This document shows, one piece after another, positions 17,110-25,491 of a DNA stretch of 51,594 nt (position 1 is its first letter; each line of letters starts with the position of its first letter). Under the pieces are notes generated by a model, which had not been told where the DNA came from, did no database searches, and saw nothing but the letters and a program-made list of their open reading frames with translations. A program made the position numbers and the translations under genes. The DNA comes from Nocardiopsis sp. MG754419 (lineage in GTDB: Bacteria; Actinomycetota; Actinomycetes; Streptosporangiales; Streptosporangiaceae), in contig NZ_QOCZ01000021.1 in NCBI RefSeq assembly GCF_018207095.1, positions 1-51,594 on the forward strand, written 5' to 3'.

Positions 17110-17119
17110 CGACATGTCG
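17110..17119. repeat. CGACATGTCG palindrome, copy 2
   Basis: Intergenic, between the DUF6049-type gene and murJ; followed by ACAGGTCG, which also occurs at 4044-4051. Confidence 0.8.
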
Positions 17120-17158
17120 ACAGGTCGCCCCGTCATCTCGTCGCGTCGGTGCCCGGGG

Positions 17159-19837
17159 TCACGTGCGGGGGTCCCCGTCGTTCGACCGGCCCTCGTCGGG
17201 GTCGCCGTTCTCGGTGTCCGCGTCGTCCTCTGTGTCCTGTGGGTTCGTGGGTTCCCCGGTAGATCCCGCGCCCTCGCCGCCGCGACCGGCGCCGTCGGGC
17301 GTGGGGGTGGTGTCGTCCTTCGCGGACCCGTCCCGGGAAGACACGTCCGGCTCGTCCGACGGGGTCGTCTCCGCGCGGTCCGCGGCGTCCTCGTCGTCGG
17401 CGCCGTTCTCACCACCCGTGACCCCGGTGCCCGCGGTGTCCTCCGCGTCGTTCGCCTCGCCGTTCGGGGCCACGCCCTCGGCGGCCGCGGCCTTGGCCGC
17501 CTGCCGACGGGCCCACTTGCGCAGGGCCCGCGGCGCCAGGGCCGCGATGAGGATCAGCAGACCGATCCCGCTGATGAGCAGGGCCTGGGTGCCCAGACCC
17601 GTGGCGTTCACCTGGATCAGGGTCTCCTGGGGGCTGATCGGTTCGCCGTTGGAGTTCTGGAGGCTCACGTGCACGGTGGTGGTGCCGTTGATCCGTGCGG
17701 AGAGCGGGATGTAGACAGTCGTCTTGGCCCCGGGTTCGATCTCGAAGTCGGACGTGTAGCCGCCGATGTTGAGCCGTTCGGAGTTCTCCGAGTACACCGA
17801 CAGGTGGACGTAGACGGTCTCGTCCTCCAGGTCGTTGGCGACGAGCACCCCCGTGATCCCCGTGCTGCTGGCCAGGGTCACCGGTTCGCCCGGGATGACC
17901 CGCACGTCCTGCATCCGGTTCTGCACGGACTGACCGATCACCGAACGGGTCGCGCCGGCCAGTGCCTCGCGTTCGCGCCAGTACACCGACTCCAGCCGCA
18001 CGATGGCGGGCCGGAAGGGGTCGCTGTCACCGACCAGGATGCTGTTGAACAGACGCACGTCCCGGCCCACGTCCTCGACCTGACCGAGGTAGGTGGAGCT
18101 GAGCTCGTCGTCGTAGGCGTGGTCCGGATAGGTGAGGTCCTCCCGGGTCTCCTCCCGCTCGCCCGGCTCGGCGGGCTCCACCCGGTCCAGGCGCTCGGGC
18201 GACAGCCAGGGCAGGTCCTCCGTGGCCTCCAGCACACCGGAGGCCAGCTCCGGGCTGGGGTCCCAGCCGGCGACCGGAGAGGCGACCACGACACGGTCGA
18301 CGCCCACGTTCTCGCCCGCGATCATCGCGGTCTCCGCGGCGAAGCGTTGCAGGGCCAGCGTGGCCTCGCCGGGCCCGTGCGAGGGCATGGACAGGACCTG
18401 GGTCAACCCGGAGTCGGAGACCAGGGCGAACGGCTCTTCCTCGTCGTTCTCCCCGGCCGGCAGCGGGGTCTCCGTGGTCGGGGTGGTGGACAGCCGCGAC
18501 AGGGGCGGCAGGGCCGACTCGCGCAGGAGGAAGCGGTGGGCGTCGTGCTCGGAGTACAGCTCCTGGACGTTCTCGTCCATCAGCCCGCGGGCCGGGAACG
18601 CGAACCTGCCGTCGGCCTCCATCGCGAGGGCGCGGAGCATGGCCTCCTGCGCCAGGGAGAGGGAGGCTTCGGCGTCGGCGCCCATGTCGTTGCGCAGCAG
18701 CGACACCAGGTCGGTGTTGGCGTAGGGGGTGGCCACCACGGTGTCCGCGGGCAGGACCCGGCGGGCCTCGCGCAGCCACACCTGGGATGCCACGTCGGCC
18801 GGGAGCCGGTGGCGCTCGGGTTCGGATCCGGCGGGGACCTCCAACAGGTCCTCCAGGACGTCGTGCTCCTCGGTGGCGCCGCGGAGGATGTCGTCCATGG
18901 TCCCCGGGTCGACCGCCCACGTGATGGGAACACCGTCGGTCCGTTCGGGGATCTCCTCCGGGGCCTCGTCGTCCTCCTCGGGGGCCTCCGTGGGCTCGTC
19001 CTCGGTGGCCTCGTCCTCCGGCGAGGGGGAGGCCTCGGGGGACGGGGAACCGCCCTCCGTCGCCTCCGCCTCGGGCGACTCCTCGGTGGGCGAGGGGGAG
19101 GCCTCGGGGGAGGGCTCCCCCTCGCCCTCGTCCTCCTCCAGACCGAGCTCCTCGATCAGGTCCTCCTCGCCGGGCTCGAAGGACAGCGGGACCTGGGCCC
19201 CGGTGGCCAGCAGCCGACCGAGACGCCCGTCCTCGGTCACGGCCGTGTGCAGGTCCTCGCTCAGGAAGGTGTCGTCGTCGGCGCGCTGGGGGTCGTCCAT
19301 CAACGGCCAGACCCATGCCAGGTCCAGTGCGTCGACGTCGTCGTCCCCGGTGTAGGGGAGGAAGGTGTACTGCGCGCCCAGCCGATCACCGTCGCCGTCC
19401 ACCGCCTCCACGACCATGGGGTACACGCCGTAGGACCCCAGGCCGAGGTCCTCCACCGGCGTGCTGAGCGTGTACTCGAGGCCGGCGTCGGGCTCCAGCG
19501 CGCCCTCGAACTCCTCCTCCGGACCCTCGGCGTCGGGTTGCCAACCCTCGCCCGAGGCGAACTCGTCCAGCTCCTCGCGGGAGCTGAAGGAATGGCGTGA
19601 GTAACGGATCCTGACGGTGACGTCCTCGACGGAGGCGTCGGTGGTGTTGGTCACCTCACCGGCGACGCGAAGAGTGCTGTCCTCGTCGATGGCGTCCGGA
19701 GTGATCCGGTCCACGACGACCGGAGACACCGACTCCTCGTTCTCGGGATCCGCCGAGGCGGGCGAGAGTGTGGCCGGGATCGGGAGCAGCGCGGCGGTCA
19801 TGGCCATGACCGCGGCCGTGGAAGCAGTTCGACGCAA
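17159..19837 (-). CDS. DUF6049-type secreted, membrane-anchored protein of the murJ locus
   Basis: About 892 residues. Equivalent in position and architecture to M. tuberculosis Rv3909, next to mviN; function unknown. The start MRRTASTAAVMAMTAALLPI followed by ATLSPASADP is a Sec signal peptide. Then come a beta-rich domain, an acidic Glu/Pro/Ser region (minus-strand codons around 19000-19170), a long central domain, and near the C-terminus a membrane helix (ALLISGIGLLILIAALAP) with a basic stop-transfer RALRKWARRQ and a disordered acidic cytoplasmic tail. TTG at 19837 fits the signal peptide best; the frame stays open to 20098, so the start is uncertain. Likely an envelope factor working with MurJ (inference from constant linkage). 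Confidence 0.75.
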   Translation of the reverse strand: MRRTASTAAVMAMTAALLPIPATLSPASADPENEESVSPVVVDRITPDAIDEDSTLRVAGEVTNTTDASVEDVTVRIRYSRHSFSSREELDEFASGEGWQPDAEGPEEEFEGALEPDAGLEYTLSTPVEDLGLGSYGVYPMVVEAVDGDGDRLGAQYTFLPYTGDDDVDALDLAWVWPLMDDPQRADDDTFLSEDLHTAVTEDGRLGRLLATGAQVPLSFEPGEEDLIEELGLEEDEGEGEPSPEASPSPTEESPEAEATEGGSPSPEASPSPEDEATEDEPTEAPEEDDEAPEEIPERTDGVPITWAVDPGTMDDILRGATEEHDVLEDLLEVPAGSEPERHRLPADVASQVWLREARRVLPADTVVATPYANTDLVSLLRNDMGADAEASLSLAQEAMLRALAMEADGRFAFPARGLMDENVQELYSEHDAHRFLLRESALPPLSRLSTTPTTETPLPAGENDEEEPFALVSDSGLTQVLSMPSHGPGEATLALQRFAAETAMIAGENVGVDRVVVASPVAGWDPSPELASGVLEATEDLPWLSPERLDRVEPAEPGEREETREDLTYPDHAYDDELSSTYLGQVEDVGRDVRLFNSILVGDSDPFRPAIVRLESVYWREREALAGATRSVIGQSVQNRMQDVRVIPGEPVTLASSTGITGVLVANDLEDETVYVHLSVYSENSERLNIGGYTSDFEIEPGAKTTVYIPLSARINGTTTVHVSLQNSNGEPISPQETLIQVNATGLGTQALLISGIGLLILIAALAPRALRKWARRQAAKAAAAEGVAPNGEANDAEDTAGTGVTGGENGADDEDAADRAETTPSDEPDVSSRDGSAKDDTTPTPDGAGRGGEGAGSTGEPTNPQDTEDDADTENGDPDEGRSNDGDPRT

Positions 19838-20144
19838 CGCTTGACCGGTTTCCTGATTCGGGGCCAGGTGTCCGTCCCGCCGAAGACGTGGAATGACGGG
19901 GCGAGGACGGATGGGGTGCCCGCGCGGCGCGCTCGGCGTGAGGCGGGGCCGGTGGCCATGGGCTGAACGTGATGGGCCACCACTCCACCAGAAGATACCG
20001 CGTTCCCCGAACCCGGGTTCTGGTGCGCCCCTGCCCGGCGCGTGGCGGGGACAGCCTTTCATCCTGCGCGGGGTGCGCGCCAGGCACGGCGTGGTCACGA
20101 CGGCGATTCGCGGTCACCCCGCGCGTCCGCCTAATCTGCGTGGT
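19838..20144. other. Divergent gap between the DUF6049-type gene and cca
   Basis: Open frames cross this stretch on both strands but neither resembles a family. It should hold both promoters; only the cca -10 is convincing. Confidence 0.5.
20132..20137 (+). promoter_or_regulatory. -10 element of cca, placing transcription start at the start codon
   Basis: TAATCT ends 7 nt before the GTG at 20145, so the expected transcription start coincides with the start codon; no ribosome-binding site precedes it. This is the pattern of a leaderless mRNA. The -35 is weak (TTCGCG, 19 bp away). Confidence 0.5.
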
Positions 20145-21635
20145 GTGCCGAACACAGAGTTTTCGAGTGAGAACGACACCGCCGGTGCCCGTCCCGCGGT
20201 CATGAGCGAACCGACCGGTGAGCAGCGGGCGGCGATCACCGCGCTGATCGACTCGATACGACCGGTGTCCGAGGACCTCGGTGACCGCTTCGCAGCGCAG
20301 GACCGACAGCTCGCCGTCGTCGGCGGGCCCGTGCGCGACGCTCTGCTCGGGCGTGAGTCCAACGACGTGGACCTCACCACGGACGCCGTGCCCCAGAGCA
20401 TCCTGGAGTTGGTCGACGGCTGGGCGGACTCGGTGTGGACCGTCGGGATCGAGTTCGGCACGGTGGGCCTGCGCAAGAAGGGTCTGCAGGTGGAGATCAC
20501 CACCTACCGGAGCGAGGCCTACTCTCCCAAGTCCCGCAAGCCCGAGGTGTCCTACGGGACCGACATCCAGGACGACCTTCTGCGCCGTGACTTCACGGTG
20601 AACGCGATGGCGGTGCGCCTGCCGAGCGGTGAGTTCGTGGACCCCTTCGGCGGACTGGCCGACCTGCGGGACCAGGTGCTGCGCACACCCGGACGTCCGG
20701 AGGACTCCTTCAGCGACGACCCGCTGCGCATCATGCGCGCGGTGCGGTTCGCCGCCCAACTGGGTTTCACCCTGGCGCCCGAGGTGGCCGAGGCCGCCCG
20801 GGACATGGCCGACCGACTCACCATCGTCTCCGCCGAGCGCATCCGGGACGAACTCACCAAGCTCATGCTCAGCCGGGACCCCCGGCGTGGGATCGAGCTC
20901 ATGGTGGACCTGGGCATCGCCGACCACGTGCTGCCGGAGATTCCCCGCATGCGCCTGGAGATCGACGAGCACCACCGGCACAAGGACGTCTACGAGCACT
21001 CGCTCACCGTCCTGGACCAGGCCATGGACCTGGAGCGGGCCCGCGGTCACGAGCCCGACCTGGTGTTGCGCCTGGCCGCGCTGCTGCACGACATCGGCAA
21101 GCCCAAGACCCGTGCCTTCGAGGGCGGCAACCGGGTGACCTTCCACCACCACGAGGTGGTGGGGGCCTCCATGAGCCGCAAGCGCCTCACCGCGCTGCGC
21201 TTCCCCAAGGACGTCGTCACCCAGGTCGGCCACCTGGTGGCGCTGCACCTGCGCTTCCACGGCTACGGCAAGGGCGAGTGGACCGACTCCGCGGTCCGTC
21301 GGTACGCCCGCGACGCCGGTGAGCTGATCGAACAGCTGCACATCCTCACCCGTGCCGACTGCACCACCCGCAACCGGCGCAAGGCCGCGGCGCTCTCCCG
21401 TTCCTACGACGACATCGAGCGTCGGATCACCGAGCTCGCCGAACAGGAGCAGCTGGACCGGATCCGCCCGGACCTGGACGGCAACGAGATCCAGGAGATC
21501 CTCGGCGTCGAACCCGGGCCCCAGATCGGCAAGGCCTACCGTTTCCTGCTGGAGCTGCGCCTGGAGAACGGACCCATGGACAAGGAGGCGGCCGCCGCGG
21601 AGCTGCGCTCCTGGGCGGCCGAGCACCTGGAGTAG
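20145..21635 (+). CDS. cca: CCA tRNA nucleotidyltransferase
   Basis: 496 residues. Adds or repairs the CCA end of tRNAs from CTP and ATP without a template. Class II nucleotidyltransferase head: LAVVGGPVRDALLGRESNDVDLTTDA with the GG...DxD metal-binding pair, then RRDFTVNAMAV, DPLRIMRAVRFAAQLGF, and a C-terminal HD domain with LRLAALLHDIGKPKTR. The GTG at 20145 gives MPNTEFSSEND; an ATG at 20202 (MSEPTGEQRAAI) is the alternative. Convergent with the next gene, the stop codons directly abutting. Confidence 0.95.
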   Translation: MPNTEFSSENDTAGARPAVMSEPTGEQRAAITALIDSIRPVSEDLGDRFAAQDRQLAVVGGPVRDALLGRESNDVDLTTDAVPQSILELVDGWADSVWTVGIEFGTVGLRKKGLQVEITTYRSEAYSPKSRKPEVSYGTDIQDDLLRRDFTVNAMAVRLPSGEFVDPFGGLADLRDQVLRTPGRPEDSFSDDPLRIMRAVRFAAQLGFTLAPEVAEAARDMADRLTIVSAERIRDELTKLMLSRDPRRGIELMVDLGIADHVLPEIPRMRLEIDEHHRHKDVYEHSLTVLDQAMDLERARGHEPDLVLRLAALLHDIGKPKTRAFEGGNRVTFHHHEVVGASMSRKRLTALRFPKDVVTQVGHLVALHLRFHGYGKGEWTDSAVRRYARDAGELIEQLHILTRADCTTRNRRKAAALSRSYDDIERRITELAEQEQLDRIRPDLDGNEIQEILGVEPGPQIGKAYRFLLELRLENGPMDKEAAAAELRSWAAEHLE

Positions 21636-22370
21636 TCAGAGTCCCGGTTTGACGGCGGTGACCACCATCGCCATGCCGAACACCCGTGCCGGGGTGGACT
21701 CCAGGCCGTCCGCGACGGTCTGGAACGCCCGAGGCCGACGGTCGAACGGCGGCATGAGGTAGTCGATGGCGCGTACGCGCAGGCCGGCGTCGCGCAGTAG
21801 ACGGCCCATCTCCTGCGTGGTGAACGCCCGCGCGTCCGACATCCGTTCGTGCAGGGGGCGCACCCACGGCAGGAACGGGGCGGTCAGCGCGGAACGGCGG
21901 CGGTCGCCCCACAACACCCCGTGCGTCTCGAACGGGAACCACCGGTTGGGGGTCGTGAGCGAGAACGCGCCGCCGGGGGCCAGCACGCGGTGGATCTCGG
22001 CGACGCTCTCCTCCAGGTGGTCGAGGTGTTCGAGCACCTCGAAGGCGGTGACCCGGTCGAAGGCGCCGTCCTCGAAGGCGAGTGTGTCCGCGGACATCTT
22101 GTGCACCTCGACCCGGTCCTCCAGGTCGGTGCCCGCGACGCGTGCGGCGAAGGCGTCGAGTCGGCCGGGCTCGACGTCGACGGCGTCCACCCGCGCGTAG
22201 CCCTCGGCGAGCGCGACGGTGTAGGTGCCGTCGCCGCAGCCGACGTCGAGCAGTCGGTCCCCGCAGGTGGGGAGTTGGCGGGCCACCGCCCCGATCCGCT
22301 TGGCGACCCCCCGGGCCCCGAAGGCGCTGGACGGGTTGCCGAGTCCGTATCCGCCGCTCATGGTCACCAT
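21636..22370 (-). CDS. SAM-dependent methyltransferase, class I
   Basis: 244 residues. Motif I LLDVGCGDGTYTVALAEG at about 41-58, acidic motif AVDVEPGRL, motif II-like FDRVTAFEVLEHLDHLEESV and motif III LAPGGAFSLTTPN. The family (methyltransferase 11/25 type) covers quinone, lipid and small-molecule methylases; the substrate cannot be told. A C-terminal hydrophobic segment FGMAMVVTAVKP is the last strand of the fold. ATG at 22370, or three codons later at MSGGYGLGNP, which is the more conserved-looking opening. Not in an operon. Confidence 0.85.
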   Translation of the reverse strand: MVTMSGGYGLGNPSSAFGARGVAKRIGAVARQLPTCGDRLLDVGCGDGTYTVALAEGYARVDAVDVEPGRLDAFAARVAGTDLEDRVEVHKMSADTLAFEDGAFDRVTAFEVLEHLDHLEESVAEIHRVLAPGGAFSLTTPNRWFPFETHGVLWGDRRRSALTAPFLPWVRPLHERMSDARAFTTQEMGRLLRDAGLRVRAIDYLMPPFDRRPRAFQTVADGLESTPARVFGMAMVVTAVKPGL

Positions 22371-22437
22371 CTCCCTGTCGATCGATTCTTGCCGCGGAGA
22401 CTACAATAAGTGACTCTTTGATCACACATCGATGGAT

Positions 22438-22447
22438 CGACATGTCG
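22438..22447. repeat. CGACATGTCG palindrome, copy 3
   Basis: Contains the apparent ATG (22442) of the truncated GNAT frame. Confidence 0.8.
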
Positions 22448-22850
22448 ACCCGGTCCGTACCGCCGCCCCGGCCGACCGGGATCGCGAACAGTGGCGCGCG
22501 CGGGTGGCGCCCCCTGGAGAGCTGGGTCCTGTACCTGGAGGGGACGCCCGCGGTCTGCGCCGAATCGGAGGGCCCGGCCGGCGGCGACGTCGAGATCGCC
22601 TACTTCGACCTGCCGCCCGGGTTCCTCGGCCGAGGGCTCGGGGGACGCATGTTCACCGAGGCCACCCTGCGGACCTGGGACCTGGGGGAGCGGTGGCCGG
22701 AGCGGGCGGGGACCCGGCGGGTGTGGCCGCACACCTGTTCCCTCTACGGTGAGCACGCGCCGGCGCACCACCGTGCGCGCGGTCTGCGGGTCTACAAGGA
22801 GACGAAGAGCCGGGTGCTCCGCCTCCGGGGCCTCCACTTCGGACCCGGAG
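22442..22850 (+). pseudogene. GNAT acetyltransferase remnant, 5' part missing
   Basis: The frame holds the acetyl-CoA-binding half of a GNAT enzyme: VEIAYFDLPPGFLGRGLGGRM (motif A, R/Q-x-x-G-x-G/A as RGLGG), then TLRTWDLG, RVWPHTCSLYGEHAPAHHRARGL and RVYKETKSR. Full-length relatives have about 60-80 more residues before this. The only available start is an ATG within a CGACATGTCG palindrome after 20 codons of unrelated sequence, and the frame has no stop near the natural C-terminus, running on to 23086 through the neighbouring pseudogene. I read it as a broken gene. Confidence 0.65.
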
Positions 22851-22902
22851 GGGGCGGGCATGGGTGCCCGCGGTCCTCTGGGGCCGGTCGATCAGTCGTC
22901 AG

Positions 22903-22916
22903 GTCGACATGTCGAC
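22903..22916. repeat. 14-bp palindrome GTCGACATGTCGAC, copy 4
   Basis: The longest perfect form of the repeat, covering the last codons of the MFS remnant (VDMST). Confidence 0.85.
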
Positions 22917-23127
22917 GGCCGGTCGCCGCCTCGCTCCACCGCAGTCCGGGCGGCGGGCCCGTGCGGCCCACACGAGGCTCATCGACAGGAAGACGAACGC
23001 CATCGCCGCGACCATCGGCACGCTCACCCCGGACGGGGGCACCAGTACCGCGGCCGACACCGCTCCCAGCACGAACGTGGCGTTGAACAGCACGTCGTCG
23101 AGGGAAAACACCCGGCCTCGGAAGACA

Positions 23128-23145
23128 TCGTCGACATGTCGCCGA
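23128..23145. repeat. 18-bp repeat TCGTCGACATGTCGCCGA, copy 5
   Basis: Identical over 18 bp to 35106-35123, although the two lie in unrelated genes. Contains CGACATGTCG at 23132-23141. Here it encodes part of RRHVDD in the MFS remnant. Confidence 0.85.
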
Positions 23146-23491
23146 ACCAACGTGTCGACGCTGACCTTCATCCCCTGGGACACGAAACCCGGCACGAACG
23201 CGGCCACCGGGAACAGTGCGGGGGAGAAGGGCGGGACCGCCACCGGCGGCACGGCCCCCACCACTAAGAGGCAGGCGATCCGGGCGCTCGCACCGATTCT
23301 TCTGGCTGGGCGGAGTCGAAGAAGACGAAACCGGCCAGGCCGGCCTGGAAGAGGCCGTCGGAGAACGGTGAGACCAACCGGGTGCCGAACAGCCGGCGGA
23401 ACCGGGATCCTCCGAGGACCGCGCCCAGGTCGCCGAGGAAGGACACGTGTTCAGAGTGGATCGTGTCCGTGGGCAGGTCAGGGCAGGAGTA

Positions 23492-23518
23492 CGCCCGGGG
23501 CCTCGACGGCCCCGGGCG
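23492..23518 (-). terminator. Terminator hairpin downstream of ino1 (distal)
   Basis: Eleven-bp GC stem (CGCCCGGGGCC / GGCCCCGGGCG) around TCGAC. Confidence 0.6.
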
Positions 23519-23520
23519 GG

Positions 23521-23544
23521 GGCGTCCCTCGTCGTCGGGACGCC
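23521..23544 (-). terminator. Terminator hairpin downstream of ino1 (proximal)
   Basis: Stem GGCGTCCC / GGGACGCC, ending 7 nt from the ino1 stop; forms a tandem pair with the hairpin beyond it. Confidence 0.55.
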
Positions 23545-23551
23545 GGATGGA

Positions 23552-24622
23552 CTATTCGCCCGCGATGAAGCGCTCGACGGCGTCGTGCGCCTCGGCGTCG
23601 CTGTACTGCTCGGGCGGCGACTTCATGAAGTAGGAGGAGGGCGCCAGGATCGGACCACCGATGCCGCGGTCCTTGGCGATCTTCGCGGCGCGCACCGCGT
23701 CGATGATGATGCCGGCGGAGTTGGGGGAGTCCCAGACCTCCAGCTTGTACTCCAGGTTCAGCGGGACGTCACCGAAGGCGCGCCCCTCCAAGCGGATGTA
23801 CGCCCACTTGCGGTCGTCCAGCCACGGCACGTGGTCCGACGGGCCGATGTGCACGGCGCCGGCGTTGAGCTCGTGCGGGATCTGCGAGGTGACCGACTGG
23901 GTCTTGGAGATCTTCTTGGACTCCAGACGCTCCCGCTCCAACATGTTCTTGAAGTCCATGTTGCCGCCGAAGTTCAGCTGGTAGGTGCGGTCCACGACCA
24001 CGCCCCGGTCCTCGAACAGCTTGGACAGCACCCGGTGGGTGATGGTGGCGCCGATCTGCGACTTGATGTCGTCGCCGATGATCGGCACACCGGCCTTGGT
24101 GAACTTCTCCGCCCACTCGGGGTCGGAGGCGATGAACACCGGGAGGGCGTTGACGAAGGCCACACCCGCGTCGATGGCGCACTGGGCGTAGAACTTGTCG
24201 GCCTCCTCCGAACCCACGGGCAGGTAGGAGACGAGAACGTCGGCCTTGCTCGCCTTGAGGGCGGCGACCACGTCCACGGCGTCCTCGGCGGACTCCTGCA
24301 CCATCTCGCGGTAGTACTTGCCCAGACCGTCGTAGGTCGGGCCGCGCATGACGGTCACGCCGGTCGGCGGGACGTCGCAGATCTTGACGGTGTTGTTCTC
24401 GCTCGCCACGATCGCGTCGGCGAGGTCGTGACCGACCTTCTTGGCGTCCACGTCGAAGGCGGCGACGAACTCGATGTCGCGCACGTGGTACGGGCCGAAC
24501 CGGACATGCATCAGACCGGGGACCCGGGACTCCGGGTCGGCGTCCTTGTAGTACTGCACGCCCTGGACGAGCGACGCCGCACAGTTGCCGACGCCCACGA
24601 CGGCTACACGTACCGAACCCAT
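23552..24622 (-). CDS. ino1: Inositol-3-phosphate synthase
   Basis: 356 residues, normal for the actinobacterial enzyme. It converts glucose 6-phosphate to myo-inositol 3-phosphate using NAD, the first step to phosphatidylinositol and mycothiol. NAD-binding [16 protein letters not shown] is at 9-24; further family blocks are [64 protein letters not shown] and a Lys-rich active-site region [10 protein letters not shown]. The ATG at 24622 with AAGGAG 9 nt upstream is clear. Stands alone; its promoter should be within 24623-24860, where I could not identify one with confidence. Confidence 0.96.
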   Translation of the reverse strand: MGSVRVAVVGVGNCAASLVQGVQYYKDADPESRVPGLMHVRFGPYHVRDIEFVAAFDVDAKKVGHDLADAIVASENNTVKICDVPPTGVTVMRGPTYDGLGKYYREMVQESAEDAVDVVAALKASKADVLVSYLPVGSEEADKFYAQCAIDAGVAFVNALPVFIASDPEWAEKFTKAGVPIIGDDIKSQIGATITHRVLSKLFEDRGVVVDRTYQLNFGGNMDFKNMLERERLESKKISKTQSVTSQIPHELNAGAVHIGPSDHVPWLDDRKWAYIRLEGRAFGDVPLNLEYKLEVWDSPNSAGIIIDAVRAAKIAKDRGIGGPILAPSSYFMKSPPEQYSDAEAHDAVERFIAGE

Positions 24623-25491
24623 TGGTCCTTGCTCCTTCTTCTCCGCGAACATGGCTTCCACAGCGCATGGCGACGGGCCCGCTCCGACGGCGGTTCGGGG
24701 CTCGTCATCCTGCGTTCGTATTCCGTATGTGGTCAGCAGCGCGCACGGCGGTTCTGTTCCCCCCTCAGGGCCGTCGGCTACGGGGGAGAACTGTGCATGT
24801 CTGGCTGGTTTGTTCTGCTGTGACTCTATCTTCGCTTTCCCCGTGGGAACGCATGTCACCGGGGCCTTCCGGGAGTCTCGTGGCCCACAGTGACGGTGGA
24901 ACGCCCCTCGCGGCCCGGGAATCACCCACGGGCAATGTCACACCCCCGCTCCCAACTGGGCCGATGCCCTCGGGTCGATCATGGTCGTGATCGCTGTCAC
25001 AGGACGAGAGCCGAACGGCCTCGCTCCCCTGACCTGCCGCGACGCCGGTAATCCGACACACGGTGATGGTGCGGGTCAAGCGCGCGATACCCTCGCGCGT
25101 GGGTTGTGCTATACCGTTCGATCGCTCTACCGTGACTCTGGATTTGCGTGTGCGGCCGGTCGAACCCCCGGACGAAGCCACCGCCGCGGCGGCGTTCACA
25201 TCGGATCGAAACGCCGATGAACACGGGGAAGCGCATCCGCAGGCCAACGATCAGGAGGAAGTAGCGGCCAACGTCTTCGCGACCTGTTGAAAACCTCCGC
25301 CCGTGGATGGGCGTCTCTTTATCAAGCCTTGAACGACAGGCAACAGCGGTGGAAACCGGGCCACGCCGGCCCAGACCCTCGCCGGCACACCGCGAACAGG
25401 TCGCGAATCACCGATCCCCCAGGGGGACAGTCCCCCGTTTCCACCAAGGAATCGTCAGGCCGATCGGCCGTGAGAGGCAATCGAGGACCAC
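24623..25491. other. Long gap between ino1 and the PBP gene
   Basis: About 870 bp without a recognisable gene. Contains the presumed divergent promoters and one weak small frame (25132-25290). Translations in other frames have no family resemblance. Confidence 0.5.
25132..25290 (+). CDS. Possible small protein, unrecognised
   Basis: 52 residues from GTG: MTLDLRVRPVEPPDEATAAA to VAANVFATC. Acidic C-terminal half, no membrane helix. The only support is a possible extended -10 (TGCTATACC, 25107-25115) about 17 nt upstream; there is no clear ribosome-binding site. It may equally be chance. Confidence 0.22.
   Translation: MTLDLRVRPVEPPDEATAAAAFTSDRNADEHGEAHPQANDQEEVAANVFATC

Larger units (their letters stand above)
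22899..23446 (-). pseudogene. Major facilitator superfamily transporter remnant with internal deletion
   Basis: 23446-23264 encodes an intact N-terminus, MSFLGDLGAVLGGSRFRRLF then GTRLVSPFSDGLFQAGLAGF, followed by a stop. 23264-22899 encodes the C-terminal third of the same kind of protein, KVSVDTLVRRHVDDVFRGRV and FSLDDVLFNATFVLGAVSAA. About 250 residues of membrane helices between them are gone. The protein ends with DMST, read through a GTCGAC palindrome. In Streptomyces an MFS gene also neighbours ino1, so this is a decayed ancestral gene, not a recent arrival (from memory of the gene order). Confidence 0.75.

Noticed and set aside
19838-20098. An N-terminal extension of the DUF6049-type protein of about 87 residues
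   Set aside because: The extension is low-complexity and would place a clear signal peptide in the middle of the protein; the gap is better read as divergent promoter DNA.
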